NCBI GenBank assembly: GCA_015179125.1
Contig: WHVA01000363.1
Coordinates: forward strand, 54,827-118,826
DNA: 64,000 nucleotides
Direction: 5' to 3'
From: Gautieria morchelliformis
Lineage: Eukaryota > Basidiomycota > Agaricomycetes > Gomphales > Gomphaceae
The position numbers and the translations under genes were made by a program. Positions 9,894 to 19,815 of this stretch are shown here, one piece after another (the first letter of the stretch is position 1; each line of letters begins with the position of its first letter). The notes beneath the pieces were generated by a model that saw only the letters and a list, made by a program, of their open reading frames with translations, did no database searches and had not been told where the DNA came from.

Positions 9894-11773
9894 TATCCTT
9901 GCAATGCGTGTAATGGTGATATCAAGGCACTCCTCAGCTTCAAATCTGCTGCGCAGAAAATCCCACCTGGTATAATAATTCAGTTCTCGCCGGCTCTCCA
10001 GCTCCATGAGCCAGTCCCTGATGCTTGGTACAATCTGCGCATGAGTATCCACCTTGTCAGGGCTACTCATCACGGCCTCTGGTGAACGAGATCGCTTCGG
10101 TGGTTGCGAGTTGGCACGGAATGCCTGAAACACCTCCGGGGGAAAATTGATGTTCATGGCAGGTGGGGGGGCGGGGGTAGGCTGTGGCATCGGCTCATTG
10201 CTAACATACCTTGTTCCACCGCGACGTGCATAGTTGGATGCCGCCGGGTTTGCACCACCAGGCCTGTAGTGAAAAAATTTGAAGTAGTCCACATTGGGTG
10301 GCGTGTTGAGGTCAACACCCGGCGTATTCTTCATCTATCGATGAATCGCTGAGTAAATGAATGGTAAAGGAAAGAAAACACAGAAAGATACCAGTTGTAT
10401 TACCCAAATTAGCTCCCCTTCATAATTAATGACTTTGTGGTGCCCGTTGAAGGCACGCACCATGCAGATTGAGTCGACGTGTTGATCGCAAGGCCAGATC
10501 TCGAGCAGCTTTTGCAGCTGAGCTTCGTATTCGGGTGAGTTCGCATTGAGGGCTCGTTTGTCCGGGATTTCAGATTCACCCGGTTCTTTCTGCGAAAGGA
10601 ATGGGTTGACCAGCTCCTTCTTTTTAGCCTTCGGTTTACCTGCGGTGGCACCAGTCTGTGCTTTGACCGCCTCCTCTAGAAATTGAAAGAACTGTATTAG
10701 AGTGCATTAGTTTAAATCAATGATGAGAAAGAAAGAAAGAAAAACTTACCTTGGGGGGAAGGACAATGTCAATACGAGCTTCCACACCCCTTTTCGCCAC
10801 CTGGTTTACCCACTCGGCCTTCAAGGCCGACCAATCATCCTCCGTCTCCAGCGCAAAGCAGCGTTTGGCTGGGTCCTTGTAGAAGTGCGTTACGAGCCCG
10901 GTCCTTTTCTCCTCAGGGATCGCATACAGGCCAAGCAGATAATGAAGCATTGACTTTGCGGTGGCGAGGGTGCTCGTCAACTCAACGTAGTGCATTCGAT
11001 TAGCGATTACCCCTACTTGGTTACGGAATGGTATGACAAATTTAATTACTATAAAAATTAGGTCGGTAAGCATAAAATAAGAAAAGAAAAAAAAAAGAAA
11101 AAAAGGAAAGAAAACACTCACAGTCAGGCGAAGCACCCTTTGCGGTTTCTTTTCCTTTGCTTACTGCCTTACCCTTCTTCTTTGGAGGCTGAGGTGGAGG
11201 AGATGACGAGGATTCCGTGGTACCCTTGGTGCTAGACGCTCCATCATCCTCGTCGTCCTCATCCTCATCCACATACTCTATATTGTCATCCTCAGCGGCT
11301 CCCAGACCGTTGTTATCACTGGGGACATCGGGCTCGTCCTTGCTGTCCTCGGGGACCACACTGAGGTGCTGCTTGGCTGCGATGTCATCGGCCAGGCGCG
11401 TTTTCAGGGACGCAGGCACTTTGGCTGTGAGGATTGTTTTGGATGTGGTGGATGTGGTGGAGAGGGTAGTGGAAAAGCCTTTAGAAGTAGCCCCATCCTC
11501 AGTGGAGGCACTGGATTTGGCGATGGACGGTGTAGATCCAGCACCGTGTTTGTTGGTGGACGCGTTAGCAGTGTCCTTCCTCCTTGATGCAGGAGGGATC
11601 TTGATAGTGGGTATGCCACTTTCACGCAGTCGAGAGGAGGGGGTACGGCTGCGTCTGCCTTCGATAATAAGGCTGGGGTCAAGGGTGTCGCGCTGACGTG
11701 TTTTGGGGTCGTTTGCAGGGGGTAGCTCCACAGGAACTACAGCTTTAGCACCCTTTTTCTTGTTACCAGCCAT
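9819..11773 (-). CDS. Four-exon hypothetical gene, C-terminus overwritten by a Copia-2 LTR
   Basis: Exons by splice signals and frame: 11773-11122, 11012-10750, 10673-10404 and 10334-9819, with introns of 109, 76 and 69 nt and GT...AG ends. The joined frame stays open across all three introns (about 566 aa), which argues for a real gene. The N-terminus MAGNKKKGAKAVVPVELPPA opens a long Ser/Thr/Lys-rich, probably disordered region with an acidic block (EYVDEDEDDEDD). Exon 2 (HYVELTSTLATAKSMLHYLLGLYAIPEEKR in part) is a compact helical region. The end (IRDWLMELESRRELNYYTRWDFLRSRFEAEEC in part) looks like a small SAM-like helical module seen at the C-end of many agaric hypothetical proteins. The last residues (AKGPVHVYAS) come from the Copia LTR, so the natural end is lost. 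The function is unknown. An upstream Met at 11872 exists, but MAGNKKKG fits better. Confidence 0.6.
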
Positions 11774-11939
11774 AGTGGAGCAATTTGAACGAAGCTTAGC
11801 AGAGGTTGAACGCAGCGGTGGAGGTCGGTACCAGCGCGCGACGTTGCGGTCACGTGACGGCGGTCGCAACATGATGTCACAACATCATGCTGGCTGCAGC
11901 TGAAGCAATATACTGTCACATCCATGTAATTATAGTACA

Positions 11940-12351
11940 TGTATATGTTATATTATATTTATAAGTTCTTAAAGCTGATGTTTTGGCCATGTAGAAGGCT
12001 GAAAAGGCTGAGAGCAGGCAAACAGACATGCACCTCTCCCCCTTTCCATAACCAGCTGATTACCAACTTGTTTTCTGTGTCAAACATTTATACATGTACA
12101 TTAATATAATCTGAGTAAGTTATCCCTTATTGAGAGAATTTGAGGGCATAATGATGCATATAAGCGAAATTATTCAAATATTAAAGAACTCATAATAAGC
12201 AATGTTCTTTATATGTGATTGTAGCTACTACACAGTATATAATGTTCACCAGGTTCTACCTCTTAATCATCAGTGGTTGGAGAGATACAGCTCAATATGT
12301 TTCGGCGGCACCGGGCGGCATGGATTTCAGACTCCGCCTTGTGTACCCGAA
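11940..12351. other. AT-rich intergenic stretch
   Basis: No ORF or repeat that I can place. It separates the minus-strand gene from the duplicated block. Confidence 0.4.
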
Positions 12352-12834
12352 ATAGCTGTAATTGGAAGGGTTCAGTAATTTATGAGGTTTGTGAATCAAC
12401 CTCGATATCACCTCCTGCGAGTCTAACCGTCAGCGACAGGCAATTCGTGATGGAAAAATGCAGGCCACGGTAACAAGACTCTTCAAGAGCAAGGACTGAT
12501 TGTACCCCTGCAGACCGCTTGGGCCGCTAGAGACATGAGGCATTACTTCTACTCAGCTAGGGCCCGTATACTGATATTCCACTATAAAGAGACCAACATA
12601 TGACATCAAGGCCAGAGTGATCTACGGCTCAGACTGCCTCATCTCATTTGCTTTGCCATCAGTCCCACTGCAGTCTCTGATGGCGGATGATCGCCCAAAA
12701 TGCCAGCGCGATCCCCAGTGTGAGACTATTATTGCTTGTGTGATCGCCCCGCCCATCAAGCACGCAGGGCATGAGGACTTTCAGGTCCACCGCCGTAGCG
12801 TGGAGTACACAGGCCTCCAGTTCCAGGGCGTGCC

Positions 12835-12888
12835 ACAATACTTACGGCGTGTCCGACGTGCCGTAAGTATTGTGGCACGCACACCGGA
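12835..12888. repeat. Palindrome at an indel junction of copy 1
   Basis: GCGTGCCACAATACTTACGG on the left is repeated inverted on the right (CCGTAAGTATTGTGGCACGC), with about 10 nt between. Only the left arm exists in copy 2 (51387-51405), where the sequence then jumps to the part found at 13698 in copy 1. The palindrome therefore marks the start of the 835-bp copy-1-specific segment. Confidence 0.8.
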
Positions 12889-12993
12889 AGACTGATGAAC
12901 TGCTGTCAGCACCTTCAATTGCGCATGAAGGTGACAATACGCGCCATGAGGAATGGCAGTATTACTATGTAAACAGGTAAATATTCCATTTAC

Positions 12994-13380
12994 ATGCTAT
13001 TCGACTGTCATTCTCTAATGAAGGTATACAGATGGGCTGACCGCGACATGCTCTTGCGATTCCTTGGCAGAGGGATTGGCCATTCTATTCACTACGCTAC
13101 GGAGACCAGCGCGAGTCGTCCTGAGGAGAGCGCCGATCTGGATGAACCGATGGATCCCACACACAACAGCCCTAGGAACCACACTCTTGGTGACGCAGAA
13201 GACATGGCAATGGCTGAGTTGGGCGAAGAATTGGAGGGTGGTGACTTGGAGTCCGATGCTCTCTCAGACAGCGAGGATGAAGAGGTTCAAGATGATGAGG
13301 ATCAGGATCAGGATGCCGAGGATGACGATGAGGCCGGAGATGAGGGGGAAGACGGCGGAGATGAGTATGATTCCGCTTGA
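12994..13380 (+). CDS. Acid-tailed hypothetical ORF, copy 1 only
   Basis: 128 codons: VYRWADRDMLLRFLGRGIGH followed by a Glu/Asp-rich tail (SDSEDEEVQDDEDQDQD). The wording WADRDMLLRF-GGIGH recalls the C-terminal part of agaric hypothetical proteins that often sit beside Plavaka transposons; this is recall, not a search. It lies inside the segment absent from copy 2, so it was either inserted here or lost there. It may be the last exon of a longer gene. Confidence 0.4.
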   Translation: MLFDCHSLMKVYRWADRDMLLRFLGRGIGHSIHYATETSASRPEESADLDEPMDPTHNSPRNHTLGDAEDMAMAELGEELEGGDLESDALSDSEDEEVQDDEDQDQDAEDDDEAGDEGEDGGDEYDSA

Positions 13381-13699
13381 GCTCCTGAGCTGCCGCCGCA
13401 GACCCTCCGAGCCCGAGTCGCAGGCATTGAACGACCGGCGAGGGTTACTTCCACCATGTAAGTTGGATTGAGGCTGACTGACCACTTACGAGGCCTTATA
13501 ATCCTTACTCCCCACTTACGATGGTGTACAATGTTTATATCGTGTTGTAATCACCTTAGACCCTGCCTGTACATTATGGCGATGTAAGGCTTACATCGGC
13601 CTTGTACGGCTATTACAAGTGAGTATGAGGTGCTCGCAGGCTTACCAAAGCGGCAAGCGCTTATACAGTGGTATTAGGGAATTCCGGTTTCGCCGATGT

Positions 13700-13965
13700 T
13701 GAAGCCCTCAGAGCGGGCCACCCTTACCGATGACATGCCCACGGACAAACAAGATGGCTTGTCCGAACAGACAGGTTTTCTTTCGGTTTTACGCGCTCCG
13801 TCTGGCCACGAGAACGAGGCCGCGAACCAGCCGCGCGTCATCCCACTCCCGAGCTCGATGATAGATGCACTCGCCGACTACTTCTCGCTCACCACGCCTC
13901 AACGCGAAGACTTTCACGAGCTTTTTGATGTACATCACTTCTTTTGGCTCTGGCCGGTTTCGTAG
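13700..13965 (+). other. Conserved ORF stretch of the duplicated block, copy 1
   Basis: LPSSMIDALADYFSLTTPQREDFHELF is shared with copy 2 (51400-51690), with one Met/Ile-type change and a 3' indel (the DAATSFGSS part is shortened). Conserved wording with few changes hints at coding, but I cannot define a start or splice sites. Confidence 0.3.
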
Positions 13966-14536
13966 GAGCAATGGATCAATGGGTAGCTTGATGCTTGACG
14001 CCTGGACTGTCGCTCAGAGTGACGACAGGCCAAAATGGGATCCGTGACGTGAGCAAATGGTCGTAATGCTACGGTAGCCGGATATTCTCGGGCTTCTGTG
14101 ATTGTTCAAAGCATTGTTTCTAGATATTCTGGGCTAGAAGCGAGTGTTTACGCCTCGTGGTTAGTATCAGACACAATTATTGTAATTGCGACTGGACAGA
14201 ATCGATCTGAACTTGGTCGAATGGTCAACGACTTGTACTGAATTCGCACATTGCCAGGTATAACACAATCGATAGTATGGTAAGATGGGCGTAATTTCTC
14301 CAAATAGGAGTGGATCCGGTGTCCCTTCCTTCTTCCTTTCTATCATTTACATTCAAATTTGGATTGATGAGATCATAGCCATCGTATTTGAAACCCAGCC
14401 GCTTACCTTGTCAGCTGATCTGTGAGTTGCCGGGTATCAACGCTTTTGACACGATCGGATCGGCCTCAAGGTGACATCTGGGGAATGACCCAAGATATAA
14501 AGGAGAAGCGTTCGTTTCCCCTCCGCAACGTACTCC

Positions 14537-15530
14537 ATGACATCCCACACAAACGGGCCATATGCCTCGGATGCCACAGCGTCCAACGCGGGAGTCTACG
14601 ACACGACCGAGGGACTCGATTATCCCCAGTCATGGCCGATCACCACGACGTCCCAGGTAGCCGCCTCCGCTCCATTCGAGTTGGCCGGTCCGAGCTACTA
14701 TGCTCAGACTAGCTCGCCCTACGCACTGGACGTAGCAGTAGACACCTCAGTCCCCCCAGGTTGGACCGACAACATCGGTCAACGCTCTGAGTATGTTTCT
14801 CGAAGTTTGGTCAGATTGAAGAATAACTTACCTTGCTCACACACAGATACGTCCCGCTTCCGGCATCAGACAGGTCTGTGCCGCAGGTCTCACCATTTCT
14901 AGGCTATCACTTGGCCGCTCAGACACGATCGGATCACAGGTAGATACAGGCATGCTATGTCGCGCTAGAACAGCATTGACTTTTCTCTCAAGCGGCCAAC
15001 ATGGATGGCGGCATTGCCCACCGCCGGTAGGCAATGTCCCCGGTAGGCAATGTCCCACAGGTTTATGGCTACCCGACCCCACCGCAGAACAACACACATA
15101 TTATGTTCGGGGCCGGGCGTCAGCACTTACTCTTCAATGCTCGTGACCCCGTCAATAACGAAGAGCCTGTTGGGAATGCTTTTGGGTAGGCACATTGCCA
15201 TCATATGTGAGACTAGAATATTACTCAACCTGTTCTTCAGCGGGCAGGCAGGGCTTTATTACCCGTTGCCGGTCCACGATTATCCTTCGCAACACCAGAG
15301 CGATGCATCACTCTCCAGCGGCTCAGGATATCTAGAGTGAATATATCGTCTTGAATTCAGTGAATTCAAGACGATATATTCACTCCGGACACATCTTGCG
15401 AAGAGTTGCAAGAGGCCAGTAGGTAAACCGGAGGAACCGCAGGACGTCTATGTCTTAGCCGAAAGCATCTGGGCAGCAGCTGAAGCTCGAGCAGCAGCTG
15501 AAGGAGCTCGAGCAGAGTCGCCGTCCTGAC
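14537..15530 (+). pseudogene. Broken copy of the five-exon zinc-finger-like gene
   Basis: The same exon layout as 52279-53900: exon 1 at 14537-14790, exon 2 at 14847-14939, exon 3 from 14993, with matching splice sites. A 16-bp tandem duplication in exon 3 (GTAGGCAATGTCCCCG repeated) shifts the frame, and a 22-bp piece is missing. Most of exon 4, intron 4 and the first two thirds of exon 5, including the CPFGC half of the finger, are deleted at a palindromic junction (15335-15385). It cannot make the full protein. Confidence 0.75.
15335..15385. repeat. Perfect 25-bp-arm palindrome at a deletion junction
   Basis: Left arm 15335-15359, one base, right arm 15361-15385 (TGAATTCAAGACGATATATT and five more bases). 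In copy 2 only the right arm exists (53751-53775), as ordinary coding sequence of exon 5. The left arm in copy 1 is thus an inverted copy of the sequence to the right of a ~670-bp deletion. Confidence 0.9.
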
Positions 15531-16117
15531 GCTTTTAGCAAAGATTGATAGTAGGCTTTGTGATAAGCGACTTGGCCATGTGATACCAAAATCATGTGCT
15601 GGTAGAAGGCACACATTCCATACCGGGCATGTAAGACTTAGAAATTGAGAACCTGACACAAATTAGGCCTCACTGGAGCACAAGATGAGCGATTGAGAGT
15701 CGCCGGCAGCCGCCTCGACGCATCACGCATGTTGCCTCTGATCGATTATCCACCCATACCCAGAATGCTCGAAATCCCTAAAAACAAACCAGATGGGTCA
15801 CACTCAACTCGTCTCAGAGCCATTGGCGGTATCTCTGCCAATTCTGCCGTCCATGGAGTACCTTACAGTCGTTTATTCCGACGTTTTAGTATGAAGCTTT
15901 AAGGATATCCCGCGTGGACGTGCCTGCGATCCATGGAACACACGGTTCTCAAAGCTGTTCCGTAGCCGCCACCTCCGACAGTCTATGTCACTCTATGACG
16001 CGGTAGTGTACGACTCCAACGACTCCATGGACGGACTCGATTATCCCTAGTTGCGGCCATTAACGACGTCGAAGGTAACTGCCTCCAAGCCATCCTTCCC
16101 TTCGAACACTGATGGGT

Positions 16118-16148
16118 GTGGCTCATACACGCGATGTGTATGAGCCAC
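16118..16148. repeat. 13-bp-arm hairpin, copy 1
   Basis: GTGGCTCATACAC, 5-nt loop GCGAT, GTGTATGAGCCAC. The same hairpin is in copy 2 at 54499-54529, so it predates the duplication. Confidence 0.85.
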
Positions 16149-16479
16149 CAGACTACCAGTGCCGGGTCCGAGTAGATATGTTATGTATCGGCCCTCATCG
16201 GACCCAAAGGTTACCAAATATTCTTGATGTTTCAGGCATGTCTGAGCAGTGGAGTGATGAGGATTCGGGCCCCTATTATGCGGCTGTGGATTCCGTCCAG
16301 CAAGGCGCAGAGTCCGTCGACCGACAAGGATGACTATTCAGCTTATTTGGAAATGTGTCAGCAGACACCATAACGTCAAGGCGCGAGTTAATCTCCTGGG
16401 CTGGACACGCTGAAACGCAAGGCGAACCTCGAAAGTGCGTCAAGCCGCGCCCATACTACTCGCTTACTTGTATTATAAG

Positions 16480-17000
16480 AGGTCGCAGGATCACCGAAAC
16501 GTCGTAGACTCTCAATCAGCAGCGAGGACAGCGGGTCTTCAAGCTATGCTTCAGATTCCTCTTCTTCAGATTCTTCCTCGGATTCTAGCTCCTTATCGTC
16601 TTCCAGTGATTCTGGTGCAGAAGATTCAAAGCTACTTCCTAGCTACAAGGTTTCAAATAATACACACCCTAACTCAAAAGGCGTTCCACATGCCATTAGA
16701 CGGCAAGCTGCGTCTGTCGTTGTGACGTGAGTTGCTGCGTCTTATTTTGCTGTTAATTGACCTTTCCTTGAAAGTAGCGGTGGCACGCAGCAGCCAACTG
16801 TACCGCCGGGCTTGGGGAAGCCGTCGACGCACTCAAGGAACAAGCGCAGGAAACTAAAACGCAAATATGCCACTGCTCAACCTTCAGCCCAGTCACTTCG
16901 GTCCCTCCGACCGACAACGTCGGTCAAACTCGAGCTAAATTTCGCGCCCTTCATCAGTGACGTTCGGCCACACCCTGGCCAGGTCTGTCCTGTACTGTAG
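16480..17000 (+). CDS. Ser-rich spliced ORF, coilin-like C-terminal part, copy 1
   Basis: Two exons, 16480-16726 and 16775-17000, with a 48-nt GT...AG intron and an open frame across it. The reading is GSPKRRRLSISSEDSGSSSY, a Ser/Asp-rich run, then after the intron PPGLGKPSTHSRNKRRKLKR and a stop at 16998-17000. A Ser/Asp-rich linker followed by a basic RNKRRKLKR patch after PPGLGKPSTH is the layout I recall for fungal coilin-like (Cajal body) proteins. I cannot place the N-terminal ubiquitin-like domain upstream. The gene is incomplete as read and the family call is tentative. Copy 2 has the same layout. Confidence 0.4.
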
Positions 17001-17099
17001 TACATACCGAGTATCGCATCTTACTCACAGTCGACCTTTGATTCAGATCGAAGCCAGCCTCAAGCACCCTGCTTATCTCATCGTCTCTTGCCTCCTCAA

Positions 17100-18260
17100 C
17101 AGCATCCCATGCCGATGAGGTCACCATCGCGGAGGATGCGGACGAGCTCCGACAAGATCGCTATTCACTCTGCACTGCACCCGAATGGATTGGGCCTTGT
17201 ATCGAGGACGTTCTGAGCGCTGTGCGCACTGTCGAAATCGAGTGCAAGTGCGTGGTATATCTCCACTACCTCCGTACTCTGAACTTTTCGTTTCAACTAC
17301 GGATAGTCCTCTTTTCGATCCATCTACCTCACAAGTGCACCATGGTGGCAACTTCCAGGCGCTTGCTCTTACAACCGCTTTTGAGAAACTCGTCTTGCCA
17401 TTTACCTCGCAAAAATATTATCCGCGCAGGCGACGGAAGTACTTAATCCTGCTTTCAGCCAGGGTCTTTCCCCGAGCGTGGCAGCAACAGATCCCAGTTT
17501 GAACTACGATGCTAAAGCGAGTGTCGTCAATCTGTGGAGATTATTGCTGCCCTGGTCTTGGAGTTCAGGGCATGGATATTGCAATGGTATCCTACGTTAG
17601 TGAATTGGGGTGATTAGCGAGCAACATCCACTCATGCACAAAGTGTGGAAATGCACAACCAATCAGTAAGTTTGTATTCAAACTTCAACGCGACTGTTAA
17701 CCTTGACATTGCTTCGCAGCTCGCTGGCATTGATCTCGGGAAGAGCGATGGAAGTCCCAAACATGGCGAGTCCTCTGCTTCTTTCCTATCTAGAGTCGAG
17801 GGCCTCCTACTTATATATCCTGTGCCAAACTCTCGGTCTAAGAGCACTCCAGAAACATTACAATACCACCCTCTCGCGCTTGCTCTCGGAGGAATTGACG
17901 ACCCACCTTGCAACGCATGCTCCCAACTTATGTCCTCGCTGCACTCTCAGGCGATGACCGCCGTCCTCGGTTCCCTGGACGCAACCACCACCATGGATGC
18001 TGTTCAGCGTCCTAAGACAGCAGCGTCGGCCGCCATAACACCCATCCTTGATGTCATATCCTTATTTTCCGTCTCTACGAATGGAGACCTTGTCGGCACT
18101 CTTGGCGCCTTCCGGCTGTCGTTCGCGAAGCGGAGATTTTGCAGGATCTTCGTTGTTCTTTCCTTGAAGGAACCCCTCCGCCTCCAAGTGGTGCAACATC
18201 AGGAAAACCGAACAGCATGTATATACCGTACATATGATATATACGTCTGATACCATGGCT
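17100..18260 (+). other. Unresolved ORFs of the duplicated block, copy 1
   Basis: Several overlapping ORFs (for example 17185-17502, with [20 protein letters not shown], and 17645-18250, with LDIASQLAGIDLGKSDGSPK) are also open in copy 2 with few changes. None has a recognisable domain. They may be exons of the coilin-like gene or of a neighbour, but I cannot find a convincing splice path. Confidence 0.25.
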
Positions 18261-18424
18261 ACATGAGGCCCGGTCTGAGACACTGCAGACACCCCTATCG
18301 TATGTACAGTATAGTTGATCTGGGATTGCTATATTGTACATTCCGTATATACCATACATAGATGCCAAACCTTGTAAATTAGTACTACAGTGTACATAGC
18401 GTATATACCGTATAGACAGCATAC
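18030..18424. repeat. Copy-1-specific AT-rich segment with GTATATACCGTA-type motifs
   Basis: Absent from copy 2, where the flanks meet at about 56432. It holds several partly palindromic motifs (GTATATACCGTA, CGTATATACCATAC, ACGTATATC-like). No terminal inverted repeats or target duplication are evident, so it could be an insertion here or a deletion there. Confidence 0.5.
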
Positions 18425-18599
18425 TAGCAGTATACTATGGAACAGGAACCTTAATAATAATATCACCTTAAATTCAATAGTGAACATTTGACCAAGATAT
18501 TGTTATTATTGCTAGTACTACTAGCAGTATCGAATTACCCTACTAGCTTATACAAATGATTAATTCACGCTCATGTAGCACTAGTAGCAGTTGTATGCA

Positions 18600-19275
18600 C
18601 AGACGCCATGGTGTGCGCGAAGTCTTCCAAACTTTCTTCATCATCAAAGGAAACATAATTGTCAACGGCATTCAGTGGTATGCCGGCTGTTACACTAAGG
18701 TATCACTGTGAGTCAGTAGTCATGTTTAAATAGTAAGATAGTATATGGACTTACCGACCCTTATCCCACAAATGTTTCTGCAATGTGATGCAGTCATCCG
18801 GATGACTCAATGAGAATGTACAAAGGGAGTCCATATATGTGGTGTAATGTGATCCATAGGTCATTGCTTCAAGTGTTGGTGCCTTGCCACGATTGGAGGG
18901 ATCTAGTGTAGCAACTTCTACATAAAGTGAATAATGTATCTATTGCAGTTCAACTTCAGTCACGAAATATAGAGAATAAATAACCAACTTACTGCCACAC
19001 AGGCAAAACCAATGACTGGAAGGGGTACAGGACAGAACAAATGAGGTGAAGCAGCAGCAAGCAATGTTGTTCCAGTGAAAGTGATATGGAGGATGGCCAT
19101 CTCTAAAGAGGGGTGATTGAACCGACCAGTCCTGGCTGGTTTCTAGGAAAGTAATATTGAGGGAATAACATACCGTGAAGATGGAGTCTTACCCCCATTT
19201 GTCCTGTTACTATCTCACCCTCTGTGCAGAATCCAACCTGTCCGTAGAGAAAAATTGCTGTTCTTTGCTAGGTTC
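18600..19275 (-). pseudogene. DUF6532-like gene, C-terminal exons, copy 1
   Basis: Minus-strand exons: the piece before 19195 (QVGFCTEGEIVTGQTG in copy 2; here an extra A in the GAAAAATTG run shifts the frame), then about 19147-19003 (GRFNHPSLEMAILHITFTGT, ending at a GTAAGT donor), then KAPTLEAMTYGSHYTTYMDS to LQKHLWDKG before another GTAAGT (about 18760), then AGIPLNAVDNYVSFDDEE. The order and wording recall the DUF6532 domain frequent in agaric repeats; I am moderately sure. The gene is cut at 19276 by unrelated sequence and frameshifted. Confidence 0.45.
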
Positions 19276-19276
19276 T

Positions 19277-19800
19277 TAACTGTAGGAAGAGCGGGCACTT
19301 AAAATAAGTATTTTATGCCCTAGTACTTAATTTCAGTAGCTTTTTTCACCCCAAAATCAGTGTCAAAAAAATTAATTTAGCTACCACTAAAATTAAGTAC
19401 ATTTAAACACTTAAAATAAGCTACCCAAAGCCAGCCCATATCGATGGGTAGACGCATCAAATCACCAAACAAACCAAGTGCTGCAATCCCTGAGACAGCA
19501 AATTCACTTACTAGGTTAGCATAAGCAAGTCTTAGTGAGTACAACAAAAGAACCATTGCATTGTGCATGGCAAATTGTTCGTGCATCTGTAGCTCGAGAG
19601 CACAGGGACTTGGGAGTCTCAGAGAGTAAGGGGAGTGTTTAAAATAGTGCAATTGATGTGTAGTTTACTGGAGTAATATAAAATGATGAGAAAGCAAAGA
19701 GAAAAAAGAAAAAAAAAAAACGCACCTATTCAAACTTGACTTCTGGTTCCACGAAAACAGTCCTGGCAAAGTCCCCACTGCGGTCAACAATTCCCCACTC
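19277..19800. other. AT-rich spacer
   Basis: Contains runs of A (19708-19720) and no ORF I can support. It lies between the end of the duplicated block and the Plavaka relic. Confidence 0.4.
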
Positions 19801-19815
19801 ATTCCCATGCTTGAC

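Larger units (their letters stand above)
12352..19276 (+). repeat. Segmental duplication block, copy 1
   Basis: Matches 50912-60372 in the same order and orientation at a few percent divergence. It starts at AATTGGAAGG (about 12360 against 50917). Main differences: copy 1 has an extra ~835 bp (12862-13697) and an extra ~395 bp (about 18030-18424). It lacks ~670 bp present in copy 2 (53079-53749) and lacks the Tc1-like insertion at 56822. Small tandem duplications also differ, such as 16 bp at about 15030. The right match ends at about 19276. Confidence 0.9.

Noticed and set aside
11217-11696. 159-codon plus-strand ORF opposite exon 1 of the four-exon gene
   Set aside because: It is the complement of a Ser/Thr- and acid-rich disordered region. 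The minus-strand gene has consistent introns and frame, this ORF has none.
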